NCBI GenBank assembly: GCA_023423695.1
Contig: JAFAFA010000082.1
Span: forward strand, 13,725-77,724
Reading direction: 5' to 3'
From: Pseudomonadota bacterium
Lineage (GTDB): Bacteria > Pseudomonadota > Alphaproteobacteria > Azospirillales > Azospirillaceae
DNA: 64,000 bases
Made by a program: the position numbers and the translations under genes. Below, one piece after another: positions 8,544 to 19,151 of the stretch. The notes beneath the pieces were generated by a model that was not told the DNA's origin, did not search any database, and worked only from the letters and a program-made list of their open reading frames with translations. The stretch's first letter is position 1. The number at the start of each line of letters is the position of its first letter.

Positions 8544-9584
8544 ATGGCGGAAGACAAACGCAATCCCGAAGCCGGGCAACAGGACCTCGACGCCCTGGAG
8601 GGCGACATCCGCGCCAGCCGCGCGCGCATCGGCGGCACCGTCGATGCGCTGCGCGACCGCACCTCACGTCTGCGCGACAGTCTGGCGCGGTGGTCGCCCC
8701 AATCCCTGATGGAGAACACCATGAAGCACACCTACACGCCGGCGACGCCGGAGACCCCGTCCCAGCGTTCCCACCAGCACCAGTCGGACCGTTACGAGAG
8801 CGGCCAGACCGTCCATTACAAGGGGTCCCGCTCGCGCTCCGCTTCGGACGGTTCGATGCTGAGCAGCGTCACCAGCAACCCGATCCCGCTCGCCCTGGTC
8901 GGCATCGGGCTGGGCTGGCTCGCCCTGTCCAGCACCGGCTACGACCGCCGCATCGCCCGGTCTAGCACGGTTCGCTCCGCCCGCCACCGCATGGGCGACG
9001 CCGTCGACTATGCCCGCGAGTCGCTGAGCAGCGCCACCGACAGCGTGCGCAGCGCCGCCAGCTCCGCCTATGACAGCGCGTCGGGCGCGGTCGGTTCGGC
9101 CTACGACAGCGCCTCGGGCACCGTCAGCGGGATGATGGGCGGTTCGGACGACGATCATGTGTCGGGCCGGGGCGACATGCATGGCCAGCGGCAATCCCAG
9201 GGCTACGCCAGCCGCGGCATGTCGCGCCTGTCCTCCATGGCGCCGTCGGCCGACCATCTGCGCCACCGTGCCCACGACGTGACGACCGGCTTCTGGGATC
9301 TGGTGGAGGACCACCCGATCGTCGCCGGTGTCATGGGTGTCGCACTGGGTGCGGCCATCGGCGCCGCCCTGCCGGGCACCCGCTATGAAAAGCAGTGGGT
9401 CGGCGAATATGCGGACGAGGCGACCGAGCGCGCCAGGGCGATCGCGATGGACGCGCTCGACCGCGGCACCCGCGCCGCCCAGGCCGCGGCCCAGACCGTC
9501 GTCGAGTCGGCCAAGGAGGACGTCCGCGAGGTCGTCTCCGAAGCCACCAACGCCGCCCGCGAGGAAGTCAAGAAGCCGGGCTGA
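8544..9584 (+). CDS. DUF3618-domain envelope protein
   Basis: The protein has 346 residues from ATG 8544, the first start after the upstream stop. Residues about 14-45 (LEGDIRASRARIGGTVDALRDR) are a clear DUF3618 helix. A Ser/His/Gln-rich linker follows, with hydrophobic segments at about 115-133 (IPLALVGIGLGWLAL) and about 262-278 (VAGVMGVALGAAIGAAL). The middle carries degenerate repeats of the type SAYDSASGAVGSAYDSASG. The end is a long Ala-rich amphipathic helix. It is the last gene of the cluster, closed by the terminator at 9613. It is probably an inner-membrane stress protein; no biochemical function is known for the family. Confidence 0.72.
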   Translation: MAEDKRNPEAGQQDLDALEGDIRASRARIGGTVDALRDRTSRLRDSLARWSPQSLMENTMKHTYTPATPETPSQRSHQHQSDRYESGQTVHYKGSRSRSASDGSMLSSVTSNPIPLALVGIGLGWLALSSTGYDRRIARSSTVRSARHRMGDAVDYARESLSSATDSVRSAASSAYDSASGAVGSAYDSASGTVSGMMGGSDDDHVSGRGDMHGQRQSQGYASRGMSRLSSMAPSADHLRHRAHDVTTGFWDLVEDHPIVAGVMGVALGAAIGAALPGTRYEKQWVGEYADEATERARAIAMDALDRGTRAAQAAAQTVVESAKEDVREVVSEATNAAREEVKKPG

Positions 9585-9612
9585 TCCCCGCTTCCCGTCT
9601 GAATCGGACAGA

Positions 9613-9639
9613 CCCCGCGCCCGTCCGGCGCGGGGTTTT
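9613..9639 (+). terminator. Intrinsic terminator of the stress cluster
   Basis: A perfect 9-bp GC stem, CCCCGCGCC / GGCGCGGGG (9613-9621 and 9627-9635), with a 5-nt loop is followed directly by TTTT. It lies 28 bp after the DUF3618 stop. Confidence 0.85.
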
Positions 9640-9837
9640 CCGTGTCTCCACCCAGATCGCGACAAACCGCCGCACCATTGTCCCCCGGCGCCGCCTTGGC
9701 TGTAGCGTGAAGGATCGTGCGGCGCTATAACCAAGCTGGCTTGACGGGTATTCGCGGCGGATCAGCCATGCACGGGCGCCAAAGCCGCGGAAACCCTGCA
9801 CTTTAATCGACAAACGCCCCTTGCCCCCCGGATCAAT

Positions 9838-9856
9838 CAGGACTAAATTGGTCCTG
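9838..9856 (+). promoter_or_regulatory. Palindromic operator over the suf promoter
   Basis: CAGGACTAAATTGGTCCTG is a 19-bp inverted repeat (arms CAGGAC / GTCCTG). It overlaps a candidate -10 (TAAATT, 9844-9849) placed exactly 17 bp after a candidate -35 (TTGCCC, 9821-9826). It lies 33 bp upstream of the Rrf2 regulator start. This geometry is what an autorepressing Fe-S-sensing Rrf2 regulator (IscR/SufR/RirA group) would give. Assignment to this regulator is an inference. Confidence 0.65.
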
Positions 9857-9888
9857 TATTCGAAACCGGGGTGAAACGGGGTGCGGTC

Positions 9889-10359
9889 ATGATCCGGCTG
9901 AGCAAGCTGACCGACTATGCCATCGTCGTGTTGAGCGAGATGGCGCGGCAGGTGGGTGCGGTCCATACCGTCGCCCATCTGGCCGACCGCACCGGCGTGC
10001 CCGCCCCGACCGTCGCCAAGCTGATGAAGGCGATGACGCCGGCGGGCCTCACCACCTCGCAACGGGGGGCTGCCGGCGGTTATGCGCTGAGCCGGCCGGC
10101 CGATGCAATCTCCATCGCGGAAATCATCACGGCGCTCGACGGTCCCATCGCGCTGACCGCCTGCGTCGACGGCGCCGACAGCCAATGCGGGGTGGAGCAA
10201 CTTTGCCCCATGCGCGGCGGTTGGGAAAAGGTGAACCGCGCCATTCGCGGCGCGCTGGAGGAGGTGACGCTGGCCGACATGATGGCCCCCATCACCTTCC
10301 CGGCCCCGGCAGCCGCAACGACTTCCACTGCCGCCCAGCCGGCCCGCCCTGCGCACTGA
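9889..10359 (+). CDS. Rrf2-family Fe-S-sensing regulator of the SUF operon
   Basis: The protein has 156 residues from ATG 9889. An in-frame GTG at 9871 is possible, but homologues begin MIRLSKLTDYA. The N-terminal winged helix-turn-helix (residues about 1-70, with VAHLADRTGVPAPTVAKLMKAM) is typical Rrf2. The three cysteines Cys92, Cys100 and Cys106 match the cluster-ligand spacing C-x7-C-x5-C of IscR-type proteins. Position as first gene before sufB, plus the palindrome over its promoter, suggests it represses the whole operon when Fe-S supply is sufficient. It could be called SufR- or IscR-like; homology alone does not decide between those names. The C-terminus is Ala/Pro-rich. Confidence 0.88.
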   Translation: MIRLSKLTDYAIVVLSEMARQVGAVHTVAHLADRTGVPAPTVAKLMKAMTPAGLTTSQRGAAGGYALSRPADAISIAEIITALDGPIALTACVDGADSQCGVEQLCPMRGGWEKVNRAIRGALEEVTLADMMAPITFPAPAAATTSTAAQPARPAH

Positions 10360-10404
10360 ACGGCGCGCACCGAACAGCATTCTTGAGAAGGACGAGGCAA
10401 AGCC

Positions 10405-11889
<1,485 letters not shown>

Positions 11890-11987
11890 GAGCGTGCCCT
11901 CCCCTCTCCTTCGTGGAGAGGCGGAGGACAGAGTGAAGCCACCGGACGGCGTGCCGGAAGCCTGAAGAAGACAACGAGGCGAAGACG

Positions 11988-12739
<752 letters not shown>

Positions 12740-12740
<1 letters not shown>

Positions 12741-14107
12741 TGTCGGCACACAATTCCCCCCTTCATCCCATGACCTACTCGACGCGGGGCGCCGATCCGG
12801 CGACGGCGCCGGCCTTCCTGGCGCCGCTCGATCAGGTGGGCGCCGGCCTGCCCGGCAGCGGCCTGTCCTGGCTGACGGAACTGCGCGCCGCCGGGCGCGA
12901 GCGCTTCGCCGCCGTCGGCCTGCCGACGATCAGGAACGAGAGCTGGCGCTACACCAACCTGCGCGACCTCGCCAAGGTCAGCTTCCAGCCCGCCGCTCCC
13001 GCCGCGGCGGTCATCGACCTGCTGCCGACCATCCGGACCGAAGGACAGGACGGCCCGCGTCTGGTCTTCGTCGACGGCCGCTTCCGCGCCGACCTGTCGT
13101 CGGTCGACGGGCTGCCGCCCGGCGTGGAACTGCTGAGCCTCGACGCCGCGCTGACCACTCACTCCGACCTGCTGGCGGAGCATATCGGCCGCCTCGCCGC
13201 GGCGGATGACCGGCCGCTGGTGGCGCTCAACAGCGCCTACCTCGCCGACGGCCCGGTCCTGCATGTGCCGGCCGGCGTCCAGGTGGAGCGTCCTGTCGAG
13301 CTGGTCTTCGTCTCGGTCGGCTCGGAAGCTCAGGCGACCTCCTGCCATCCGCGCACGCTGCTGATCGCAGAGGCCGGATCGAAGGCGGTGGTGGTCGAGC
13401 ACCATGTCGGCCGCGGCGCCGGCACCACGCTGTCGAACCACGTCACCGAAGTGTTCGTCGGAGAAGGCGCCACCCTGCACCATTACAAGTCGCAGCGGGA
13501 AGGCGGCGGCGCCATCCACCTGTCGCACATCGCGGCGACGGTGGCGACCGGCGGCTGCTACGACAACTTCATCCTGACCACGGGTGCGAAGCTGTCCCGC
13601 AACGAGGTGGTCAGCCGCCTGGACGGCACCGAGGCGCGGACGCATGTCAGCGGCGGCTATCTGGTCCGCGGCACCCAGCATGCCGACACCACCACGGTGA
13701 TCGTCCACGCCCAGCCGAACGGCACCAGCCGCGAGGTCTACAAGGGCGTCATCGACGACACGGCACGCGCGGTGTTCCAGGGCAAGATCACCGTCTGCCC
13801 GGATGCGCAGAAGACCGACGGCTACCAGTTGAACCGGGCGCTGCTGCTGTCCGACGGGGCCGAGATCGACAGCAAGCCGGAACTGGAAATCCATGCCGAT
13901 GACGTGAAGTGCAGTCACGGCTGCACCGCGGGCGAGCTGGACGACGACGCGCTGTTCTACCTGCGCGCCCGCGGCATCGACCGCGACACCGCCCAGGGCC
14001 TGCTGATCGGCGCGTTCCTGTCGGAATCCCTTGAGGAAATCGCCGAGGAATCGATCCGCGACGCCTTCCAAGGGATCATCGCCGGCTGGCTGGAGGAGCA
14101 GAAGTAA
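12740..14107 (+). CDS. sufD: Fe-S assembly complex subunit SufD
   Basis: The protein has 455 residues. It is the SufB paralogue that pairs with SufB across the SufC dimer and is thought to help with iron entry. The C-terminal half matches the family: SKPELEIHADDVKCSHG, with the Cys/His pair near the interface, and GELDDDALFYLRARGID. The N-terminal segment contains NESWRYTNLRDLAK, the usual SufD start region. It overlaps sufC by one base, and sufS follows after 2 bp. The N-terminal 25 residues are poorly conserved in style, so a slightly later start (Met at about residue 11) is possible. Confidence 0.95.
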
Positions 14108-14109
14108 CC

Positions 14110-15372
14110 ATGTCCGATGCCATCCTGAACCAAGCCTACGACGTGCAGCGGGTGCGGGAGGATTTCCCCATCCTCGCCCGCAGCGTCCACGCCAGGAAGG
14201 GAAAGCCCGGCAAGCCGCTGGTCTATCTGGACAGCGGGGCGTCCGCCCAGAAGCCGCGTCAGGTCATCCAGGCCATGACCCGCTTCCTGGAGGAGGACTA
14301 CTCCAACATCCACCGCGGCGTTCATTTCCTGTCGCAGACCGCCACCGACCAGTTCGAGGCGGTGCGTACCAAGGTGGCGCGCTTCCTGAATGCGCCGAAC
14401 GACCGCTGCATCGTCTTCACCCGCAGCTCGACCGAGGCGATCAACCTCGTGGCCGCCAGCTATGGCCGCACCTTCCTGAACGAAGGCGACGAGGTCATCC
14501 TGTCGATCATGGAGCACCACGCGAACATCGTTCCGTGGCAACTGCTCCAGGCCGAGAAGAAGATCGTCATCAAGGTCGTGCCCTGCGACGAGGACGGCGT
14601 CCTCGACATGGACGCCTACAAGGACCTGCTGTCCGACCGCACGAAGCTGGTGGCGATCACCCACTGCTCCAACGTGCTGGGCACCGTCACCCCGGCCAAG
14701 ACCATCGCCAAGCTGGCGCATGAGCGCGGCGTGCCCGTCCTGTTCGACGGTAGCCAGGCGGTGGTGCATGGCCCGGTGGACGTGCAGGACATCGACGCCG
14801 ACTTCTACGTCTTCACCGCGCACAAGCTCTATGGCCCGACCGGCCTCGGCGTGCTGTACGGCAAGTACGACCTCTTGAAGAAGATGCCCCCTTATCAGGG
14901 CGGCGGCGACATGATCGAGAGCGTCAGCTTCGAAGGCACCACCTTCAAGGCCCCGCCGTCGCGCTTCGAGGCCGGCACCCCGCCGATCACCGAGGTGATC
15001 GGGCTGGGCGCCGCCATCGACTATGTCGAGGCTCTCGGCCGCGAAGCCATCGCCGCGCACGAGCACGACCTGCTGCAATACGCCACGCAGCAGCTGTCGC
15101 AGATCGACGGCCTGCGCATCGTCGGCACCGCGCCCGGCAAGGGACCGATCATTTCCTTCGCGCTGGACGGCGTGCATCCGCACGACGTCGGCACCATCGT
15201 CGACCAGTATGGCGTCGCCGTGCGCGTCGGCCGCCATTGCGCCGAGCCGCTGGCCGAGCGGTTCGGCGTCGGCCCAACCGTCCGCGCCTCTTTCGGCTTG
15301 TACAACACGCGGGACGAAGCCGACGCCCTCGTCCAGTCCCTCCAGGCGGTCAAGGAGTTCTTCGGAGCATGA
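14110..15372 (+). CDS. sufS: Cysteine desulfurase SufS
   Basis: The protein has 420 residues and is a class V, PLP-dependent group II cysteine desulfurase. The internal aldimine lysine is Lys239 in FTAHKLYGPTGLG. The persulfide-carrying cysteine is Cys377 in RVGRHCAEPL, within the short loop typical of group II enzymes. It provides sulfur from L-cysteine to the SUF scaffold. No sufE is present, but a SufU-type partner starts inside the sufS stop (4-bp overlap), and SufS-SufU pairs are known to exchange zinc-bound cysteine for sulfur transfer. Confidence 0.96.
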   Translation: MSDAILNQAYDVQRVREDFPILARSVHARKGKPGKPLVYLDSGASAQKPRQVIQAMTRFLEEDYSNIHRGVHFLSQTATDQFEAVRTKVARFLNAPNDRCIVFTRSSTEAINLVAASYGRTFLNEGDEVILSIMEHHANIVPWQLLQAEKKIVIKVVPCDEDGVLDMDAYKDLLSDRTKLVAITHCSNVLGTVTPAKTIAKLAHERGVPVLFDGSQAVVHGPVDVQDIDADFYVFTAHKLYGPTGLGVLYGKYDLLKKMPPYQGGGDMIESVSFEGTTFKAPPSRFEAGTPPITEVIGLGAAIDYVEALGREAIAAHEHDLLQYATQQLSQIDGLRIVGTAPGKGPIISFALDGVHPHDVGTIVDQYGVAVRVGRHCAEPLAERFGVGPTVRASFGLYNTRDEADALVQSLQAVKEFFGA

Positions 15373-15836
15373 TGGACGATCTGCGCGAGCTGTATCAGGA
15401 AGTGATCCTGGACCACGGCAAGAACCCCCGCAACTTCCGCCATCCCGACGACGCCAACCGCGAGGCGAAGGGCGAGAACCCGATGTGCGGCGACCGCTTC
15501 ATGGTCTATCTGACCTTGAAGGACGGGGTGGTCGACGACGTGGCCTTCCAGGGCCGCGGCTGCGCCATCTCCACCGCCAGCGCCTCGATGATGACGGAGT
15601 TGGTGCGCGGCAAGACGGCGGCGGAAGCGGAGAAACTGTTCCACGCCTTCCACGAGCTGTGCACCCAGGACGAGCCCGACATCCCCGAGGGTGTCGACGA
15701 CGAGACCATGGAAAAGCTGATGGTGATGTCCGGTGTGCGCCAGTTCCCGGTGCGGGTGAAGTGCGCGACGCTGGCATGGCACGCGATGAACGCAGCACTG
15801 CATGGCGAGGCTGCGGCCTCCAGCGACCAGTATTGA
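15369..15836 (+). CDS. sufU: SufU-type sulfur-transfer/scaffold protein
   Basis: The protein has 155 residues from ATG 15369, which overlaps the sufS stop. A second ATG follows at once at 15372. The conserved ligands are Cys40 and Asp42 in NPMCGD, Cys65 in GCAIS and Cys132 in VKCATLAW. The extra stretch between the second and third cysteines (including DEPDIPEGVDDETM) is the insertion that separates SufU from IscU. In Bacillus, SufU is a zinc-dependent sulfurtransferase that accepts persulfide from SufS. Its position and the absence of sufE suggest the same role here. Confidence 0.93.
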   Translation: MMDDLRELYQEVILDHGKNPRNFRHPDDANREAKGENPMCGDRFMVYLTLKDGVVDDVAFQGRGCAISTASASMMTELVRGKTAAEAEKLFHAFHELCTQDEPDIPEGVDDETMEKLMVMSGVRQFPVRVKCATLAWHAMNAALHGEAAASSDQY

Positions 15837-15852
15837 GGGAAGGGGGATCGAA

Positions 15853-16302
15853 ATGCCCGATGAAACCCTGACGCAGCGCCCGATTGCCCCGAACCCGGCC
15901 GAAGCCGAGGCGCAGATGAAGGCCGACGCGGCGACCGACGCCTCCGAGTCCAAGGAGTTCGCCCCGATGCCCCAGCCGCCCGAGGGGTACGACCCGCGGG
16001 AGGAGATCATGGATCGCGTCGTGGCGGCCATCAAGACCTGCTACGACCCCGAGATCCCGGTCGATATCTGGGAACTCGGCCTGATCTACCGTGTGGACAT
16101 GGATGGGCAGCGCAACGTCGAGATTGATATGACGCTGACCAGCCCCATGTGTCCGGTGGCCGGCGAACTGCCCGAGCAGGTCCGTCAGGCCGTGCTGGGC
16201 GTCGAGGACGTCAACGAGGTCAAGATCGAACTGGTGTGGGAGCCCCCCTGGCACCAGGGCATGATGTCCGAGGAAGCCCGCCTGCAACTGGATATGTTCT
16301 GA
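15853..16302 (+). CDS. sufT: SufT-like (DUF59/MIP18) Fe-S assembly factor
   Basis: The protein has 149 residues from ATG 15853, behind a GGGAAGGGGG site; an upstream in-frame start at 15802 would overlap sufU. The first 50 residues are acidic and Ala/Pro-rich. The MIP18/DUF59 domain spans about 55-140, with CYDPEIPVDIWELGLIY and the reactive-cysteine motif TSPMCP. SufT proteins help mature Fe-S proteins when demand is high, and eukaryotic MIP18 acts in cluster targeting. It sits between sufU and a SufA-type carrier in the same operon. Confidence 0.9.
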   Translation: MPDETLTQRPIAPNPAEAEAQMKADAATDASESKEFAPMPQPPEGYDPREEIMDRVVAAIKTCYDPEIPVDIWELGLIYRVDMDGQRNVEIDMTLTSPMCPVAGELPEQVRQAVLGVEDVNEVKIELVWEPPWHQGMMSEEARLQLDMF

Positions 16303-16324
16303 GCCGTTTTAGGAGACCGTCACC

Positions 16325-16669
16325 ATGGCCCGTTCCCTGCCCAAGGCGCTCACGATCACCGACGCCGCCGCGGAGCGCGTCAAGACGCTGATGTCCAAGG
16401 CCACCGACGACATGGTCGGCCTGCGCATCGGCGTGAAGGCGCGCGGCTGCTCCGGCCTCAGCTACGACGTTCAGTATGCCAAGGAAAAGATGAAGTTCGA
16501 CGAGGTGGTGGAGGACAAGGGCGTCACCATCCTGATCGACCCGGCCGCCGTCATGTTCCTGATCGGCAGCGAGATGGATTATGTCGACGACAAGTTCCAG
16601 ACCGGCTTCGTCTTCAAGAACCCCAACGAGAAGGGCCGCTGCGGCTGCGGCGAGAGCTTCCACGTCTGA
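16325..16669 (+). CDS. sufA: A-type Fe-S carrier (SufA/IscA family)
   Basis: The protein has 114 residues with the three invariant cysteines of the A-type carrier family: Cys42 in RGCSGLSY and Cys106 and Cys108 in the terminal CGCGESFHV. These ligate a transferable cluster in the dimer. It is the last gene of the suf operon, 22 bp after sufT, with a TTAGGAGA ribosome-binding site. Such carriers deliver clusters to apo-targets. AcnB, NifJ and the PflA radical enzyme in this window are plausible clients, which is an inference. Confidence 0.95.
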   Translation: MARSLPKALTITDAAAERVKTLMSKATDDMVGLRIGVKARGCSGLSYDVQYAKEKMKFDEVVEDKGVTILIDPAAVMFLIGSEMDYVDDKFQTGFVFKNPNEKGRCGCGESFHV

Positions 16670-16681
16670 GGTCAGGTAGAG

Positions 16682-16709
16682 CCTCCACCGCTGCTCGCGG
16701 CGGTGGAGG
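16682..16709 (+). terminator. Probable end-of-operon hairpin after sufA
   Basis: A perfect 10-bp stem, CCTCCACCGC / GCGGTGGAGG, with an 8-nt loop lies 13 bp after the sufA stop. There is no T-run after it, so termination strength is uncertain. Confidence 0.5.
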
Positions 16710-16798
16710 AAACATCGTTATAAATCCCGCGTAATTTTGACTTATACCCGCACTTGCGTTATGGTGATTGCATCGCCACGCAAGGTTGGGGGTGTGAG

Positions 16799-17632
16799 AT
16801 GGTGCAGAGCGTTTACAGCAGCGCCTGGGCGGCGCTGACCGGCAAGCCCAGCACAACCGCAGCGACCCAGCTGTTCTCCAGCAAGGCCGCGCCCTCCCCT
16901 TCGGCGACCACGCCGGCAGCAGCGGCCGGCGACACCGTCTCCGTCAGCAAGCTTGGAAAGGCTTTGACCGGCATGGCGGCGAAAGCCTTCGAACATCTCG
17001 ATTCCGACAGCAAGAAGCAGTTGGAGAGCCTGGTGGAATCCGGCCGCGTGTCGGCGGATGACGCGGTGAAGGGGCTGCGATCCCTGGCGAAGAATGCGCT
17101 GTTCAACCGGTTCGTGACCGAGGGCGGCCATAGCGCTGAAGAGCAGCAGATGGCTGATCGCATGAAGATAGCGCGGGAGCAGAGCGCCGCCGCGGCGAAA
17201 GCGGCTGAGAATCCGGACCATGGGGCGGCGCTTGAGGATCTCGACCGGTTGGGCGAAGCCCAGAAAAGCGGATCGGTCAGCCAGGAGGACGTGAGCGCCA
17301 TGCACCGCTCGATTTCCGAGCGCCTCCGAGGATTCGGCAAAGCCGGCGCCCTGCTTGTCTCGGATGACGAGCGCTCCCTGATGGTAGCGACCTTCAGCAG
17401 CAAGGCGAACCGATTCGCCGATCTGGACTTGGGCGAGGACGATCAGGAAAACAGCGGGACCGCGAACAAGATCGCTAGCAAGGATGAGTTGGAGGCTGCC
17501 GAACGGCTCTTTGCTGCCGGCTTCAAGCTCGAAAACAATGCGATGGCACGCTTCGCCGCCGATTACGACATTCCAGGGCTGGGCAAGGGCGCGATGCCGG
17601 CTTGGTTCAGTTTCAAACCGATCAGCCGGTAG
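16799..17632 (+). CDS. Hypothetical cytoplasmic protein
   Basis: I do not recognise this protein. It has 277 residues from ATG 16799, preceded by GGTTGGGGGTGTGAG; a TTG 45 bp upstream is less likely. Residues 1-50 are Ser/Ala/Thr-rich and disordered (MVQSVYSSAWAALTGKPS). The rest is predicted helical and charged, with several acidic or Ser/Asp stretches such as LDLGEDDQENSGT near residue 205, and it ends in a short aromatic segment (PAWFSFKPISR). There is no signal peptide or membrane helix. The overall style, with an N-terminal module followed by helices, suggests a secreted-effector-like or structural protein, but I cannot support a function. It converges on the pirin gene. Confidence 0.65.
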   Translation: MVQSVYSSAWAALTGKPSTTAATQLFSSKAAPSPSATTPAAAAGDTVSVSKLGKALTGMAAKAFEHLDSDSKKQLESLVESGRVSADDAVKGLRSLAKNALFNRFVTEGGHSAEEQQMADRMKIAREQSAAAAKAAENPDHGAALEDLDRLGEAQKSGSVSQEDVSAMHRSISERLRGFGKAGALLVSDDERSLMVATFSSKANRFADLDLGEDDQENSGTANKIASKDELEAAERLFAAGFKLENNAMARFAADYDIPGLGKGAMPAWFSFKPISR

Positions 17633-17672
17633 ACGCTGGCGTCCCGATGCCGTGGCACCGCCTGCCGCCGCC

Positions 17673-18566
17673 TCAGGACATGGGGTTGGCCGGCGGCTTC
17701 GGCATTTCCGGCAGGGGGATGAATTCGCCGTCGTCGAGGTCCGGCAGCTTCATCCGCCCGGCCCGCCAGTCGGCCTTGGCCTGCTCGATCCGCTCCTTCG
17801 ACGAGGAGACGAAGTTCCAGTCGATGAAGCGCTGGCCCAGCGGTTCGCCGCCCACGGCGATGACGATCGATTGCGTGGATGCGGTCAGCACCGCCGGATG
17901 GCCGGGAGCGAACACGGCCATCCGTCCCGCCTCGAAGCGCTGTCCCTCGGCCTCCACCGATCCCGCCACCACATAGGCCGCCCGCTCCCATCCATTCGCC
18001 GGCAGTTCCACCCGGGCGCCGGGGGCGAGCTCCCAATGGATGTAGAACAGCGGCGAGTGGGTCCTTACCCCCGCCTTGGCGCCGAACGCCTCGCCCGCCA
18101 CCAGCCGGCCACGCACGCCGCCTTGCTCGAAGACCGGCAGGTCTCCGGTGCCATAATGGCTGAAGGCGGGATCGGTCTCCTCATCCGCTTCGGGCAGGGC
18201 GACCCAGGCCTGGATGCCGTGCATCCGTCCGCCTTCCATCCGGGCGCGCTCGAAGCGTTCGGAATGGGTGATGCCGCGGCCGGCGGTCATCCAGTTCACC
18301 TCGCCCGGCCGGATCGCCTGTTCGGAGCCCACGCTGTCGCGGTGCATGATCTCGCCCTCGAACAGGTAGGTGACGGTGGACAGTCCGATGTGTGGGTGGG
18401 GGCGCACGTCGACGTCGCGCGGCAGGCCCGGCTGGAAATCGACCGGCCCCATATGGTCGAAGAAGACGAAGGGGCCGACCATCCGCCGCTGGACGAAGGG
18501 CAGGACGCGTCCCACCTCAAATCCGCCCAGACTCTTCCGGCGTTGATCGATGACCAGTTCCAGCAT
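17673..18566 (-). CDS. Pirin-family protein
   Basis: The protein has 297 residues and a bicupin fold. The N-terminal cupin has the pirin metal ligands in DVRPHPHIGLSTVTYLFEG (two histidines) and GRGITHSERF (His and Glu). The KSLGGFEVGRVLPF start and the GPFVFFDHMGP segment are also diagnostic. Some bacterial pirins (YhhW type) oxidise quercetin; others bind metabolic enzymes such as pyruvate dehydrogenase E1. Which applies here is not determined. GGGAGGAAATCCG precedes the ATG. The monooxygenase gene lies 42 bp upstream on the same strand, so the two probably form an operon. Confidence 0.9.
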   Translation of the reverse strand: MLELVIDQRRKSLGGFEVGRVLPFVQRRMVGPFVFFDHMGPVDFQPGLPRDVDVRPHPHIGLSTVTYLFEGEIMHRDSVGSEQAIRPGEVNWMTAGRGITHSERFERARMEGGRMHGIQAWVALPEADEETDPAFSHYGTGDLPVFEQGGVRGRLVAGEAFGAKAGVRTHSPLFYIHWELAPGARVELPANGWERAAYVVAGSVEAEGQRFEAGRMAVFAPGHPAVLTASTQSIVIAVGGEPLGQRFIDWNFVSSSKERIEQAKADWRAGRMKLPDLDDGEFIPLPEMPKPPANPMS

Positions 18567-18608
18567 CGGATTTCCTCCCGGCGGATGGTGTGGCGTCGCG
18601 CCTTGCGT

Positions 18609-18935
18609 TCAGACGTCCGGATTGCGCGGCACGGTCTGGATGACGTCGAACCCTTCGAATTCCGGCGGCCCGACATACAGGGATTTGCTGGTGCCGGCTT
18701 TGCCGTGGGCGGCGCGGAAGGCCTCCGACCGCGTCCAGTCCTGGAACGCGGATTCCGAGTCCCAGACGGTGTGGGATGAGTAGAGCCGGTATTCGTCCCG
18801 GTCGGGCCCACGCAGCATGTGGAATTCCAAGAATCCCGGAACCTTGTGCAGATGGACCTCGCGGTTCAGCCAGACCTCCTCGAACTCCTGCTCCGCCCCG
18901 TGACGGACCTTGAAGCGGTTCATCGCGATGAACAT
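18609..18935 (-). CDS. Antibiotic biosynthesis monooxygenase / HmoA-like protein
   Basis: The protein has 108 residues from ATG 18935, chosen because GGGAAGGAATG lies just upstream and homologues begin MFIAMNRFKV; an upstream ATG at 18968 lacks a site. The ABM dimeric alpha/beta-barrel is indicated by KVPGFLEFHMLRGP, YRLYSSHTVWDSESAFQDW and SEAFRAAHG. This close match to the HmoA/IsdG branch suggests haem-degrading or cofactorless monooxygenase activity. Haem breakdown is a plausible but unproven role. It probably shares a transcript with the downstream pirin gene. Confidence 0.8.
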   Translation of the reverse strand: MFIAMNRFKVRHGAEQEFEEVWLNREVHLHKVPGFLEFHMLRGPDRDEYRLYSSHTVWDSESAFQDWTRSEAFRAAHGKAGTSKSLYVGPPEFEGFDVIQTVPRNPDV

Positions 18936-19151
18936 GCGGCATTCCTTCCCGGCATTGTCGATAGGCATGACCTCGGCCCCGGCCTTGACCAGGATAGAGG
19001 TTGGGACCGCCGCCCCGCAATCAACCCGGCTTGCCGCCCATAGTCTTCGCGAATGCTAACGATCCGTTAATGCAAAGAAGTTCTAATATGACAAAAGAGG
19101 TATAATAGCTGCCGGCCGGATCGGCCGAGCACGCAGCCCCGGGGGAACGGC

